DNA from: Axinella damicornis
Lineage: Eukaryota > Porifera > Demospongiae > Axinellida > Axinellidae
Assembly: GCA_963931865.1 (NCBI GenBank)
Contig: OZ007509.1
Location: 13,274,489-13,338,488 of the forward strand
Reading direction: 5' to 3'
DNA length: 64,000 bases
This document shows, piece after piece, positions 42,788-53,910 of the stretch; position 1 is the stretch's first letter; the number at the start of each line of letters is the position of its first letter. The position numbers and the translations under genes were made by a program. The notes beneath the pieces are model-generated. The model saw only the letters and a list, made by a program, of their open reading frames with translations. It was not told the origin of the DNA and did not search any database.

Positions 42788-43055
42788 AGGGCGGCGCCCG
42801 GACCCCTCGCCGCTTGGTCTTGGGAATAAGTTTGGACGGTCTGGGCCATGGGAACGATCGAGGTTGTTGCTGTGACAGTTGGGCCTTGAGACGCGGTTAG
42901 TCTCGCGATGTGGGTCTGGTCCCGCGAGACTGTGAGACGGTAGGGTGGTGCCCAGAGACCCCACGCCGCTTCGGAATAAGTTTGAAAACGCTTGGGATCT
43001 GGGACAAGGTTGTTGCTGTGACAGTTGGACTTGGATTGAGACTCTGATCTAGTCG
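42788..43055. repeat. GC-rich tandem duplication, two diverged ~155-bp units
   Basis: GGAATAAGTTTG and GGTTGTTGCTGTGACAGTTG occur in the same order in both units, with surrounding similarity (GCCGCTT, GTCTCGCGA). Confidence 0.75.
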
Positions 43056-44235
43056 AAGGTTAGTGAAGAGATCTAGAGAAGGGAGAGATGTCAACTCTCC
43101 TGAATGGCTCATAACAACCCTACTGAATGGCTCATGATGCACAGATAAACCACCTATAGCCAGTTATGAATAATTATAGTCAGCATAATGAAATACATTG
43201 CTCAGTTCGACCTTTCTCATAGCCTCATTCCCAGGCCCCACCTCAACTTGTGATGAAGCTAGAGATGGAATTCCTTGGATAAAGAACTAAAGAGACAGTG
43301 AGTGGTGTGTTGGAGGATGTGAGGGGATAACTAAATTGTATGAATAGTGAAGAGTGCATGGATGAGGTCTTTTTTAGTGGTGGGTAGCTAATGAGCAACT
43401 ATTGCAGTGCCTGTTTGTCCAGATGGACGAGCTCACACAATAATAATGTGTCGCCTGTAGAGCAATCAGGGTCCAAAGTTTTGGCCCTTGATTGGTCGCT
43501 TCTGAGGTTCTTGATCGTTTGGTTCAAAGGGTAAAAAGTAGCCACAGAGAAAATGTGTTGATCTGTTGATCTTCATCACTCAGAGTTCGTTGTGATCCCT
43601 ACAGCTTGATCAGCTCTTGAAAGTTGCTCCCATTTTTGATCCCAGTCGCAAACACTTCAACAGGCAAGACACAAGTGACTCTTGATCTTCATAAGTGACT
43701 GGGTTGCTGCTCAGTTATGTATACTGGACCTAGAAGGGATTGCTAAAGTATATATACTGTAGCATACTTGTTAAACTTTAACACTCGTGGTTGTAACCAT
43801 CTACATACGGCATGAGACTTTCATCTTTTGTGATGTCATGCCCAGCAGTATCCTTGGGACTTAGGCTCTGTGCCGGCAGAAATAGTGGGACGGGGGGAGG
43901 TGGGCGGGTTTAGGCACTTGTAACATGGCTGCTTCAGGGCTTGGCCTTGAAAAGCCCTTGGGGAGCCGAGTGGACCATTTCTCTCTTCATTTGCACAAAT
44001 GGGCTGAGAAAATGGTCCACTCACCTTGTATAGGGCCTCCTTTCCTGGCAGTGAAACTTTCTTCTCAGTCTAGACGGGCGATGGTCGGCCAAGAGCTGTG
44101 ACTATTGAACTATTGAATGCCCCTTGATGGGTGGGTGTGGTTAAAATCACAAACGTGTTGCTGCATGGTCATGGTGTGGAATCACTAGGAGTTATGTGTA
44201 AAACCCCAGGTTGTGTGACCTCCTCTTTTCCCCAG

Positions 44236-44376
44236 CTCCACTCTCATGCTCTCCCTTGGCTGCATGACCTGTCAACCCCCCGGGAGAAGATAGAGCACCA
44301 GCATGTGGTAAAGGACCTTCAGAGGAACACTCTTGAGGCTAACCACCTTTGGGAGAAGCTAGAGCAAGATCATCAG
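44236..44376 (+). CDS. Exon of an unidentified gene, helical segment
   Basis: 47 codons between a good acceptor (TTTCCCCAG) and donor (GTACAG), phase 0. It encodes a charged, probably helical segment (Trp-Leu-His-Asp-Leu...Lys-Ile-Glu-His-Gln-His-Val-Val-Lys-Asp-Leu). I do not recognise the family. It is likely linked to the exons at 46617 and 48746, which have compatible phases. Confidence 0.55.
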
Positions 44377-44539
44377 GTACAGACCCAGAGACTATCACTG
44401 ACCTGGTGAGGTCTTACTGCACTTTACATCTAGGTAATGATAACCCAGGGAAACGACATGATTTATGGTTTTTTGAAGATAGTGTACACGTATGCAATTA
44501 TGGCTGCAATAAAACCAGCAGCAGTACCAACACGTGCGT

Positions 44540-44648
<109 letters not shown>

Positions 44649-44685
44649 ATGTGTGTGTGGTGTGTGCGGTGCGTTAATCTGATGA

Positions 44686-44752
44686 CAAGAGCGCATAACA
44701 TCATTGCTTTTTCACGGTGTGAAAAAAAAACAGATGTCATCATGCGCTCTTG
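44686..44752. repeat. Hairpin MITE (GAGC-ATAAC variant)
   Basis: CAAGAGCGCATAACATCA pairs with TGTCATCATGCGCTCTTG across a loop containing an A run. Confidence 0.65.
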
Positions 44753-45302
44753 TGATGAAGGGGTACTCATAACATTTGATTGTTTAGGCGCATCTTCCAT
44801 AGTGTGCAGTCTAAATTTAGTTGACTGCCCCCTTCTGTTGGCAGCTGCTGCTGTGTAGACATAATGTATCTAACCTCGTTCCGAGGCGTTGCCCAGCTTT
44901 TCATTGCTTGTAAGGATGTGTGTGTGTGTGTGTGGCGCGTGTGTGTTTGTTCAGGCTAACCTGAGATCCAGGTGCTGTGGGAAGGGGAAAGAGCACCTGG
45001 TATCCACTGTTTACTTAATTACAGTGTATAAACAACTGAAGTTTGTGGAAGTCAGCAGTAATCTATGCTTTTACTGCATGGCAAAGAGGAGCGAGAGATA
45101 GCAATCTGCATGTGCCGCTTGTGTCAGACAGCAAACACTACTTATAGATCTTTGTTGCTAATCTATCACTGCTGGCAGACGCATAACCGCCCCTGCATAC
45201 ACTCTGCCGAAGCTCTGAGTTTGGTCCCTCATTGGTGGCATGAGGGGTGAGACTACAATAACGCTATTGTTGACACAATTGACTCGAACGCAAACATGAG
45301 TT

Positions 45303-46450
45303 AGCCCTGTTCCAAGGCCCCGCCCAGCTTTTTGTCGCTTACTGTACGGAAAAGCGGGAGGGCCTGGGATAATTTATCACATGCGTAACGTTGGAGTAGA
45401 GAGAGGGTAGAGAGAACTTAATTACGTGAGCACACTGACCGCAAATATGCAGCGCGAAGCCAACTCATTCAGCGCTCGGCCGTTTAACCCTTTAAGCCCC
45501 ATTGACGTCTATAGACGTCATTTAGACCCTATGCACTTGTAGGGCCTCTCGTCAGTCCAAAAAGCGACCAAAAAAGCTTCAGAGGGCCCAGGGACGACTT
45601 TGAGGGCCAAACTCAAAAATTTGGTCAGATTTCGGCGCGCCTCCCCCACTAAACGTACAGGCGGGGGGGTATCGAAAGGGGGGGGGGGCAGCCCCCCCTT
45701 CGCATGTTGTGGGCGTTTTTTTGATTTTAATGAGATTCATTGACCCAATGATTTTTTTGATTCTAATGATATTCATAGACCCCACCCAGGGCCTCAAGAA
45801 AACATGCAAATTGGTGGTGTAAGGTGTGCCATCAGTCAGATCTGGCCCAAGTTTAGGGAAATGCTGTGTGAAAATCCGGCTGACATCCACCTTTGACCTC
45901 CGATTGCTGGGCTTGTGGGGGTCATGAATATCATTAACGGTATTGCCAGAGGGGTCTCTCCATGCGTGCGGGCCCCACCAAGTTTGACCGCTGAGGAGCA
46001 AATGCTGTGGGAGAGGAGTACCTACGAAAGTGGTGTGCGCTGAATGCATGAAAATGTGTCGTCTTGGTGGGAAGAATTCGGTGGTTAAAGGGTTAATAGC
46101 TGCATGGAGATCGACGGTAGCCGTGCCTTGGAAACGGGTCGTTTTGGCGTTGAATTCGGCCGCTTCTCAGCAAGGCCATGGAACGGCCATCTTGGCATCT
46201 CACGCAGAACCTGGTGTGATTCCAGAGTCTTTGAGAAGGAATAATGCGGCTTCTGTGTAGTATGGGGCAACGTGATAGCGCTGTCAGCTATACAATAGTC
46301 TCAAATATAAGAACTACACGCACCGGTGTAGATATTCATGCATGACTTGCGGTTTTGATCGCCCACACACAATTAAACATGTGTTTCTCACGTGACAAAA
46401 TATCCCAGGCTCTCCCCCTTTCTCTCAAGTTTTGTTCGCGTGTGGGAGAG
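45303..46450. mobile_element. Mutator-like MITE split by a TTAA element
   Basis: The left end TAGCCCTGTTCCAAGGCC plus the TIR body (GGAAAAGCGGGAGGGCCTGG) is like 27047-27445. Complementary right-arm sequence (CACGTGACAAAATATCCCAGG) appears only after 46380. The TTAA element lies between them. Confidence 0.5.
45484..46096. mobile_element. TTAA-flanked MITE (piggyBac-like ends)
   Basis: It starts TTAACCCTTTAAGCC and ends GGTTAAAGGGTTAA, an inverted pair with TTAA duplicated at the borders as for piggyBac-class elements. Internal features include the palindrome GACGTCTATAGACGTC and a short G run. No transposase was seen. Confidence 0.65.
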
Positions 46451-46616
46451 CCTAACAGTCACAACCAATTATGTTGCATCCTGTATACTGTTAAGATTTT
46501 CAGTGACAACCACACCCACGATCGCCACACTCACAGCTGCAAGGGAGGGATTGTGGTGGATCCTTGCACCCTAACTTCCACGTCTTTCAGAACTATTTCC
46601 TCCTCCTCCTCCTCAG

Positions 46617-46772
46617 ATTTACCAGCCTGCGCAACTTGCACAGCATCAACCGTACCAGTACAACTATGGCTACGCTACCAACCCTACCCACCTGCACTGC
46701 CACAACAACCTCTTCAACGTGTCGTTGTACACACAGCCACTGCAGGATCCATACCAACAGCAGTACCAACAA
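46617..46772 (+). CDS. Exon of unidentified gene, Gln/Tyr/Pro-rich, copy A
   Basis: 52 codons (Ile-Tyr-Gln-Pro-Ala-Gln...Tyr-Gln-Tyr-Asn-Tyr-Gly-Tyr...Pro-Tyr-Gln-Gln-Gln-Tyr-Gln-Gln) between CCTCCTCAG and GTGAGT, phase 0. The composition suggests a disordered, perhaps transcription-related region. A near-identical copy is at 47867 and a partial one at 47125. Confidence 0.6.
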
Positions 46773-46791
46773 GTGAGTGAGTGTGGTGTGT

Positions 46792-46805
<14 letters not shown>

Positions 46806-46844
<39 letters not shown>
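46806..46844. repeat. Poly-G tract
   Basis: About 39 G in a row after a TG tract. Confidence 0.95.
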
Positions 46845-47124
46845 CTGCATATGGTGTGTGTGTTAACCTCGAGTCCAGGTGCTGTGGGAAGGGGGTCTTT
46901 CCCAGGCCCCGCCCAGCTTTTCATACTGCAAGCGACGAAATTAAGCTGGAACGAGGCTACCTGGTATCCACTGTTTAATAAGCACACATGTATTTTGATG
47001 GGCATAAAATTGAGATTTGTGGATGTGAACATGTACTCCACACATACTGCCAAAGAGGAACGAGAGATAGCAATCTGTGTGTGTCGCTTGTGTTGGACAG
47101 CAAACACTAGACCTATCTTACTTT

Positions 47125-47202
47125 TGCCTCAACAACCTCTTCAACCTGTCGTTGTACATGCAGCTACGGCAGGATCCCTACCAACAGCATTACCAACAAG
47201 TG
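47125..47202 (+). pseudogene. Partial duplicate of the 46617 exon
   Basis: It matches the 3' half of copy A (Phe-Asn...Ser-Leu-Tyr...Asp-Pro-Tyr-Gln-Gln...Tyr-Gln-Gln) and keeps the GTGAGT donor, but the 5' half is absent. Confidence 0.65.
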
Positions 47203-47204
47203 AG

Positions 47205-47335
47205 TGGTGTGTGGTGTGTGTGTGTGTGTGGTGTGTGTGTGTGTGTGGTGTGTGTGTGTGTGTGTGTGTATGTGTGTGTGTGGTGTTTGTGTGTATGTGT
47301 GTGGTGTACGTGGTGTGTGTGGGTCTGCATATGGT
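47205..47335. repeat. TG/TGG-type microsatellite
   Basis: Imperfect TGTGTGGTGTG tract following the partial exon copy, as after copy A. Confidence 0.95.
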
Positions 47336-47393
47336 GTGTGTGTTAACCAGGAGTCCAGGTGCTGTGGGAAGGGGAAAGAGCACCTGGTATCTA

Positions 47394-47461
47394 GCCTCGT
47401 TCCCAGGCCCCGCCCAGCTTTTCATACTGCAAGCGATGAAAGTAAGCTGGAACGAGGCTAC
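47394..47461. mobile_element. Mutator-like hairpin MITE with 9-bp target duplication
   Basis: TAGCCTCGTTCCCAGGCCCC...GGAACGAGGCTA, flanked by CCTGGTATC on both sides. A related copy without the left end is at about 46900-46962. Confidence 0.8.
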
Positions 47462-47579
47462 CTGGTATCCACTGTTTGTGCTTAAGTATAGTGTATAAGC
47501 ACACAGTCATGTAGTTTCAATTGCGGTTTGTGGACGTGAAGAATAATAATATGTACTCCACGGCTGTCATTGGTGGCAG

Positions 47580-47620
47580 CAGGAGCTTATGAGCGGCGAA
47601 TCGCCGCTCATAAGCTCCTG
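47580..47620. repeat. Perfect 41-bp palindrome (GAGC-ATGAG hairpin)
   Basis: CAGGAGCTTATGAGCGGCGA and its exact reverse complement around a single central base. Confidence 0.9.
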
Positions 47621-47866
47621 GTGGCAGAGAGGTGAGACTACAATAACTGTGCTATTGTTGACACAATTGACTCAGGAAAGCTTCCCATCCAAACATGAGG
47701 GTAGCTACAACTTCCTAACAGTGATTTGCCACAACCAATTATGTGCATCCTGTACTGTTAGGATTTTCAGTGACAACCACACCCATGATCACCACGCTCA
47801 CAGCTGCAAGGGAGGGGTTGTGGTGATCCTTGTACCCTAACTTCAGAACTATCTCCTCCTCCTCAG

Positions 47867-48011
47867 AATTACCAGCCTGCGCAACTTGCACAGCATCAAC
47901 CGTACCAGTACAACTATGGCTACGCTACCAACCCTACCCACCTGCACTGCCACAACAACCTCTTCAACCTGTTGTTGAATTGTACAGCCAAGATGGCAGT
48001 GCAGCAGTACC

Positions 48012-48014
<3 letters not shown>
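47867..48014 (+). pseudogene. Duplicate of the 46617 exon, copy B, altered 3' end
   Basis: The first 36 codons are almost identical to copy A (Asn for the first Ile). The 3' part then diverges, and the border is CAAC|GTGTGTG instead of the GTGAGT donor. It may be dead or use another donor. Confidence 0.6.

Positions 48015-48015
<1 letters not shown>

Positions 48016-48067
<52 letters not shown>
48016..48067. repeat. GT microsatellite
   Basis: About 25 GT units directly following exon copy B. Confidence 0.97.
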
Positions 48068-48068
<1 letters not shown>

Positions 48069-48146
48069 AACTGATAACCTTGGATCCAGGTGCTATGGGA
48101 AGGGGAAAAGTAGTCTCTTTCCCAGACCTACATTGTATCGTCTAGT

Positions 48147-48221
48147 AGCCTTGTTCCCAGGCCTCCACCCCAGCTTTTGTCGCTTGCAGTACGAAAAGCG
48201 GGGCCTGGGAACGAGGCTATT
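48147..48221. mobile_element. Mutator-like hairpin MITE
   Basis: TAGCCTTGTTCCCAGGCC...GGCCTGGGAACGAGGCTA with imperfect flanking repeat TCGTCTAG/TTGTCTAG. Confidence 0.75.
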
Positions 48222-48745
48222 GTCTAGTGCGTATATCACTTTTAGTATAATGTGCAGAAAAACAATCTGGTAGGTATTTGCCCACATTCCTTAAATTCCA
48301 TCAGAATTCGGGTGGCCCCAATCATGCAGATCGTACAACAAGTAGTCTCATTGATGTAGACTTATATTGACGCTGAGAACATGGAAGTACGTATTCACCA
48401 GCGTGCAATGATTCAAAGGTGTTGCTAGGCCTACTCTCCACCTTCAGCAGCAGCTCTATACGCTTTGGAAGCACGCCTTGCACACGCGATCAGAAGGTAG
48501 AATCTCTCCTTCGTTGCATCCAACACTGATCGACAGAGCTTTCTGATCCCAGCACTGCAGCAATGGCAGCATCCACAGTGAAGTGCCCAGATGCCAACCA
48601 TTGCACAACTCACTCGCAATCGCAATAGGCTACTGCTGACATTTCCATCCTGAGTCCATCTTCCAAGCACAGTGAACATGTATGTGTTGTGAGGCTGTAT
48701 AGAATTGCAGGAGTGAGTCGAGTCTAATTTGTGTGTTCACTGTAG

Positions 48746-48859
48746 GAGTTCAACATCAGTCACTGTATGTCTGATGTGATGGATGAGGGGATCCAGTCGG
48801 TGGTGACCCGCAGTGTCCCCGGCTCTCCATCCTGGTCTCCCATGACTGTCCCCTCCTGA
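48746..48859 (+). CDS. Probable terminal exon of the unidentified plus-strand gene
   Basis: 37 codons and a TGA after the acceptor TTCACTGTAG, phase 0: Glu-Phe-Asn-Ile-Ser-His-Cys-Met-Ser-Asp-Val-Met-Asp-Glu...Ser-Pro-Ser-Trp-Ser-Pro. The compact acidic then Ser/Pro-rich C-terminus looks coding, but I do not know the family. Linking it to 44236 and 46617 is inference from strand, order and phase. Confidence 0.5.
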   Translation, partial: EFNISHCMSDVMDEGIQSVVTRSVPGSPSWSPMTVPS

Positions 48860-49474
48860 CCAGGCTCTCCAGAGACGTCATCACCAGTGGAGGGTGGCTG
48901 GAATGACTCACTAGGACTGTGTACAAACACAAACTGACAGCTGCATGCCTGCCTGTGTAGCAAAAGTTGATTATTTTCACCAAGTAGTGAGGTAATGCAT
49001 GTTGAATCATCTACCAGTAAACCTGTACGCTTATGCATATGCTTTACTGTAGTCACTCGTCTCAAACGTCGACTGTCATGTGTGCTCTTGCACTCATGCT
49101 GTGCCTGTCACCAGCACCGTTTGAATTCGATGTATTCTCAAATCCTAATTTGCTAACAGTTGTGTGACACATACAGGCCTTACTCGATAGCATGTTGAGG
49201 TTCTTGAGCTAATATTGCTGGGTATGGTATTAATTTCCTGGAGTGTGATCAGTATAGTACTCGTACACACAGTATGGAGGATATCCTGAGCCGTGCTGGA
49301 TTGAATACAGCTAGATTGTAGAATACTCATGATCATCCCACAAAAATATACTTTTTTATGTGCCAGTGCCCACCAGATATGTTCCCACAGAATTATATAC
49401 ACGAATTACAATTGTACAGTAATATATTCCAGACACACAAACTTCTACATCACCAAATTTGTATTGTATTGTGA

Positions 49475-49629
49475 CTACAGACAACACTGCAAGGAATGTG
49501 TATTATGATCGTAATGACTTTCATTGGTCAGTTTGCATGCCTCCTGGTGGCGGTCCCAAATGAGTATGGTGTCATCCAGTGAGCCACTGACAATCTGGAA
49601 ATCGTCAAATTGCAGACCCCTGAGTGCTG
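49475..49629 (-). pseudogene. Beta-TrCP copy, last WD repeat exon
   Basis: After the acceptor TGATTACAG the reading Gln-His-Ser-Gly matches Glu-His-Ser-Gly of beta-TrCP. The next residues shift frame and continue as Leu-Gln-Phe-Asp-Asp-Phe-Gln-Ile-Val-Ser-Gly...Asp-Asp-Thr-Ile-Leu-Ile-Trp-Asp, the final WD repeat. About 10 bases are lost at the shift. A TAG ends it. Confidence 0.8.
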
Positions 49630-49795
49630 CTGTAATCAACAAGTAAGAATCATCAGTCGATCATGGACAGGCCATACAAATGAGCCCTACAGCCGTACCG
49701 ATATTCAGTGCAGAAGGATTGTTATCAAGCATTCCCCATCATGGGACCCTTTGAAGGTGCACTATGTGTATACAGGCAGTTTCAGTAGGTTAGTA

Positions 49796-50259
49796 GGCTA
49801 GCCTCGTTCCCAGGCTGTTTTGGGAGGGAGAAACGGCCTGGCAACTTCCGCGAGTTCAAACTGTATATGGACGTAACGTCATGACAATTGCATACCTCAT
49901 TCAAGCAGTGAAGCCCACGTGATGCTTCTGATATCTTCACCGGCTGAGAACGGTCCTTTCCTGCTCGTGGAAGCAACTGTTTGTGCAGGTTCTGCGACGG
50001 AAGGCAAGCAGAAGATGAACGAACAAAAGTCGTCGTGCAGAGCACCTACACTAGCGCGATCGAGCGATCAACTATTGTGATGAATGGGCGTGACTGCGAC
50101 ATTTCAACACATGATGCAATTCGGTTTACTGTTGTAATGTGACAGCGATCTGAAATCTGATTGGGTCTTCCAACTCTCTGGCAGCGGAAGTAACAGTTTG
50201 AACTCGCGGAAGTTGCCAGGCTGTTTCTCCCTCCCAAAACGGCCTGGGAACGAGGCTAG
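49796..50259. mobile_element. Mutator-like MITE, ~65-bp TIRs, 10-bp target duplication
   Basis: TAGCCTCGTTCCCAGGCTG through 'gaactcgcgg...' is inverted at the right end (CGGCCTGGGAACGAGGCTA). The direct repeat GTTAGTAGGC flanks both sides. It lies within the beta-TrCP relic. Confidence 0.85.
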
Positions 50260-50453
50260 TTAGTAGGCTTGAACAAACATTAATTTGGAACCCTTGATTC
50301 CCTACCACCACCTGTCCATTGCTTATAGAATGAGATGTTACCACTTGCATTGAACTCTTCAGATTTAAAATCAGCAAGGCCAGTGCACATGTTGCTATTC
50401 AAGATCATGTAATTATGCTAACACCTTAAATTATTACAGAAAACGTTATGTTA

Positions 50454-50890
50454 CACTCCTGGTAGGGGAAAAAATGTGCCGTGTAAATAACTGTTTGGCC
50501 ACTTACGAATGCCCTACAAAGATTCTGACTACACCATTGTGATCGCTATCGTGCAGTGGCCCAAGCGTGTAATTCTGGTGCACATTTGTGGTGGACATAC
50601 AAGTGCTTTTGTCGCGCCGTCGTCTGCCATTGCCGAGTCGAACGCTCTCTTTGACTTTCATTCCAGTACATCCGTCATGAAAGGCCCACAAATATTCTGA
50701 CCTCACAGTCGTGATCGCTGTCGTTCACTGACGCTTACATATGACATGCCGAAACTCAGCGCAGTTGTCAACTCGATCGACCATTAAGCATGGTCATCAC
50801 GTGCCGTGTGTTAATTGGAACGAGCTGCAATACTTAGCTTGCGCTATACCAGTGAGTTATAACCGGTTGCAACGGCTGCTACCAGGAGTG
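50454..50890 (+). mobile_element. Non-autonomous TIR element, copy 3 of 3
   Basis: CACTCCTGGTAGGGGAAAAA at the left and CTACCAGGAGTG at the right; the interior is similar to 2410-2935. Confidence 0.65.
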
Positions 50891-50969
50891 TGGTTTCCCC
50901 TCAAAAGAGTGAAAAAGAAACATGCACCTCACTGACTCCCAACATCAACATCTCAGATTTCAGTATACC

Positions 50970-51800
50970 TATGCAATAAGCCAGTTGCACACAAGAGTGA
51001 AGGAATTTGATTGACGTGACGTCACATCCGGTTGCTCTTTCGTAGCCACGTTGGAGTATTGCAGTGAATGGCAAAATTGGCAGGGGGGCGGTTTGAAACC
51101 TGCGTGTCACTAAAACCATACCGATTACACAGTTCATGTGACTGTGGTGATGGACAAGAGACCTGGTGGTAAAGACGGTGTGCAAAGAGTGAGAATCGGT
51201 TGAAGTACGAACGAGAACAACGCAGTATGCTGGACATACCTGTAATGTGTTGTGGCAACTTCCCAAGCCAGGATCCGAGCGCCTTCTTCCACCGATTCCC
51301 AAGCGATCCAGGTACGAGACCGAGATGGTTCAGCGTATTTGGATGGATGGCAGGCAGCTGAGGTCGCAGTCGCGAGCTTGTTCCAGGCACTTTTCCCGAT
51401 AGCGATGCCAAAAGAGGAGAACCAACAGCTTGCTCAGGTCTGCTCCCGGTATGTCCGTGGCAGTAAGTGTCACAGAAACCATAGCTAATACCTTCAAAGT
51501 ATAATAATCTAGCTATGCAGGAACAGAGCCTGAACAATGGAGGCAGGGGGGCTGTAGACGTAGCAAGACCGCTTTGTTCTCGTTCGTACTTCAACCGATT
51601 CTCACACTTCGCTCACCGTCTTGACCGTCCAGGTCTCTTGTTTATCGCCGCGGTATAGTTTTAATCATGCGCACATTTCAAACGCCCACCTACTGATTTC
51701 GCCATTGACTGCAATACTTAATGTAGCTGCAATAGAGCAACCGGATGTGACGTCATACATTCCGTGAATATTTTTGCTTGCGTGCAACTGGCTTATTGGC
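50970..51800. mobile_element. Element with ~240-bp TIRs and a ~320-bp core
   Basis: The ends CAATAAGCCAGTTGCAC and GTGCAACTGGCTTATTG pair, and the arms remain complementary to about 51230 and 51560 (for example GAGAATCGGTTGAAGTACGA inverted at the right). The core has a long minus-strand open frame of unknown nature and no transposase motif. Confidence 0.8.
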
Positions 51801-51810
51801 TATATCCTAA

Positions 51811-52337
51811 TACCGTAGTGTCCCGCTAATACGCCCCCTTCAAAAATACGCCCTCCCCCTCTTTTTCGCCCAAGTTCCTGCACAGGGTAGTTTGACTCGT
51901 TATAACGCTCCCCCTGGTGAGCGTCTTCTGGAATATCTAACCTACACGTGCGCAACTTTGCAGGCGTCTCTCAGATCGAGACGCCGACGGTACAAGTCAT
52001 ATATGAAATGTTCCGTGGTTCAGTATTGCTTTTCTTGAGGATGGCTACAGCGAAGTCGTCGTGAATGTTATGGCCCTCGAGTTGAAGTGCAGCTCTTCTC
52101 GCCGATGTAGGGAGACCACGCATGATGACCACGAACAGTACATGTACTGGCGATCGTTTGTACTTTTGTAACTGTGAACATGAACCTTGGCAGTGTCATA
52201 AACGTAGCGAAACTCTTTGAGGGGGCGTATAATCGAGACTAATTGCGTACTCGAAAATACGCCCCCTCCCCTCTTTGGGCTGGATGTAGTGACAAAATAG
52301 GGGGGGGGGGGGGGCGTATTAACGGGACACTACGGTA
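51811..52337. mobile_element. TA-flanked MITE with CCGTAGTGTCCCG ends
   Basis: It begins TACCGTAGTGTCCCGCTAAT and ends ATTAACGGGACACTACGGTA. TA at both borders suggests a Tc1/mariner-type target. A G run lies at 52301-52315. Confidence 0.85.
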
Positions 52338-52399
52338 CAAACATACAATTCCATGTACCACAGAATGTACAAGAGTACCATTGACAAGAGTATGCATAC

Positions 52400-52478
52400 C
52401 TCTTGTGTTTGAAGGTAGAGAGTGTCAGCCTGTGATTGTGGGTCCAACGCTGCCTGGAAATCCCACACCTTTATTGTT
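52400..52478 (-). pseudogene. Beta-TrCP copy, WD6-7 linker exon
   Basis: It reads Ile-Lys-Val-Trp-Asp-Phe-Gln-Ala-Ala-Leu-Asp-Pro, equivalent to Ile-Lys-Val-Trp-Asp-Leu-Val-Ala-Ala-Leu-Asp-Pro of beta-TrCP, with intact acceptor (TTCCTGCAG) and donor (GTATGC). Confidence 0.85.
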
Positions 52479-52714
52479 CTGCAGGAAGGAGATGGCATTA
52501 GAATGAGGTCTACTGTGGAAATGGGTGTGTCCTGTGGTAGTCACAGTCACAGCTAGCCTGGTCCCCAAAGCAGATTGGCTAACAATAGCCGGTGTCAACT
52601 TTCACATGTAATGGCCAGCAACGGCACAAACAGACTTCTGAAACTTGCATACACAATACTGTAGCATGCAGCTGAATGTCATTGTGTCATTGTGACATTG
52701 TTGACCACCTTCCC

Positions 52715-53030
52715 CTTCTCCTCCTCTTCTTCCTCTCCATCCCTTGTCCTCTTCCATCCTCTCTCCGCAAGTTCCACTTTCATCACTCATAAGGCCACTC
52801 CTCTCACCCCATCCTTTCTTTTTCCCTCTCTCCCTATTCCTCCCCAGTTCCTCCCTCTCTCTCCGCTCCTCCCACCTCCTTTCTTCCTCCCTCCCTATTC
52901 CTCCCCAGTTCCTCCCTCTCTCTCCGCTCCTCCCACCTCCTTTCTTCCTCCCTCCCTATTCCTCCCCAGTTCCTCCCTCTCTCTCCGCTCCTCCCACCTC
53001 CTTTCTTCCTCCCTCTCTCTCCCAACCAAC
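52715..53030. repeat. CT-rich minisatellite, ~62-bp unit, about 3 copies
   Basis: CCTCCCTATTCCTCCCCAGT plus 'tcctccctctctctccgctc' repeats. It occupies the space where WD repeats 1-6 of beta-TrCP would be expected. Confidence 0.92.
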
Positions 53031-53491
53031 AAACCCCTTAATTTCATACTATAGAAATCAGAGCATGCACTATGAACTCACGTCGATATCCCTGATGATG
53101 TTGGGGTAGAGCTGCCCCCCTTCACCCCTTCTGAGGGAGTAGCACGATGGAAGAGGTATTTGCCTCTTATGGAGAGTACGAACAGGCAACATGCAACCAT
53201 TCATGCTCATACACATATCCCCAAATCCACCTTTTCCATCCCTACTCCTGACTGCCCATCTGTTATCCCCCACCCTTCTCCCCCAGCTCACCATCCTCTT
53301 CTCCCGCCCTCTCAGACAGCCCCCTCCACACAGGGTCGGTTTATACTCTCCTCTTGATCAGCTTCTTCCACAGTAGATGGTCAGCAATGACCTGGTACCA
53401 GTCGCTGCACACTTGCTCCGCACGGCACAGTGATCGTGCATCATCAAAATAGGACAAGATGTTGTAGGTGATGCGGTGGAAGCCTGTGCCT

Positions 53492-53625
<134 letters not shown>

Positions 53626-53910
53626 AGTGACAGTCCCTTTGCTGTGGAAATGCTGAGTAAACGTTGCAGGGGCCAGTACATTGCACAGGAAAAACTGCCT
53701 GTAGATACGGGACTGGACGGCCACCGTAGACAACCGTGTCAACACCGCCTGCCCACCCATTCGAGTCCGCGGAATTATGATGTGCCACACATAGCTCAGT
53801 AAGACACACAGCTTGTCACTCTCACTCCACTTATTCCACACGGTTTGTTGCTCAGGGTATTGCGTAAACTCCTCGTTCACTTGCTGTTCATGGAAGCTTC
53901 GAAGATGGAC

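Larger units (their letters stand above)
39749..44235. other. Intergenic region rich in repeats, no gene recognised
   Basis: It contains a short MITE-like hairpin at 40033-40075 (TAGCCTCATTCCCTGGC), an AT-rich TTTTAGTTTTAATTA array at 40760-41050, TTAGGG-bearing repeats at 41930-42170, C-rich repeats at 42180-42460 and a GC-rich tandem duplication at 42788-43050. Exons of the next plus-strand gene may begin here, but none is convincing. Confidence 0.6.

Noticed and set aside
48431..48679. 82-codon minus-strand frame with several Cys
   Set aside because: No splice context, similarity or repeat support; likely chance.
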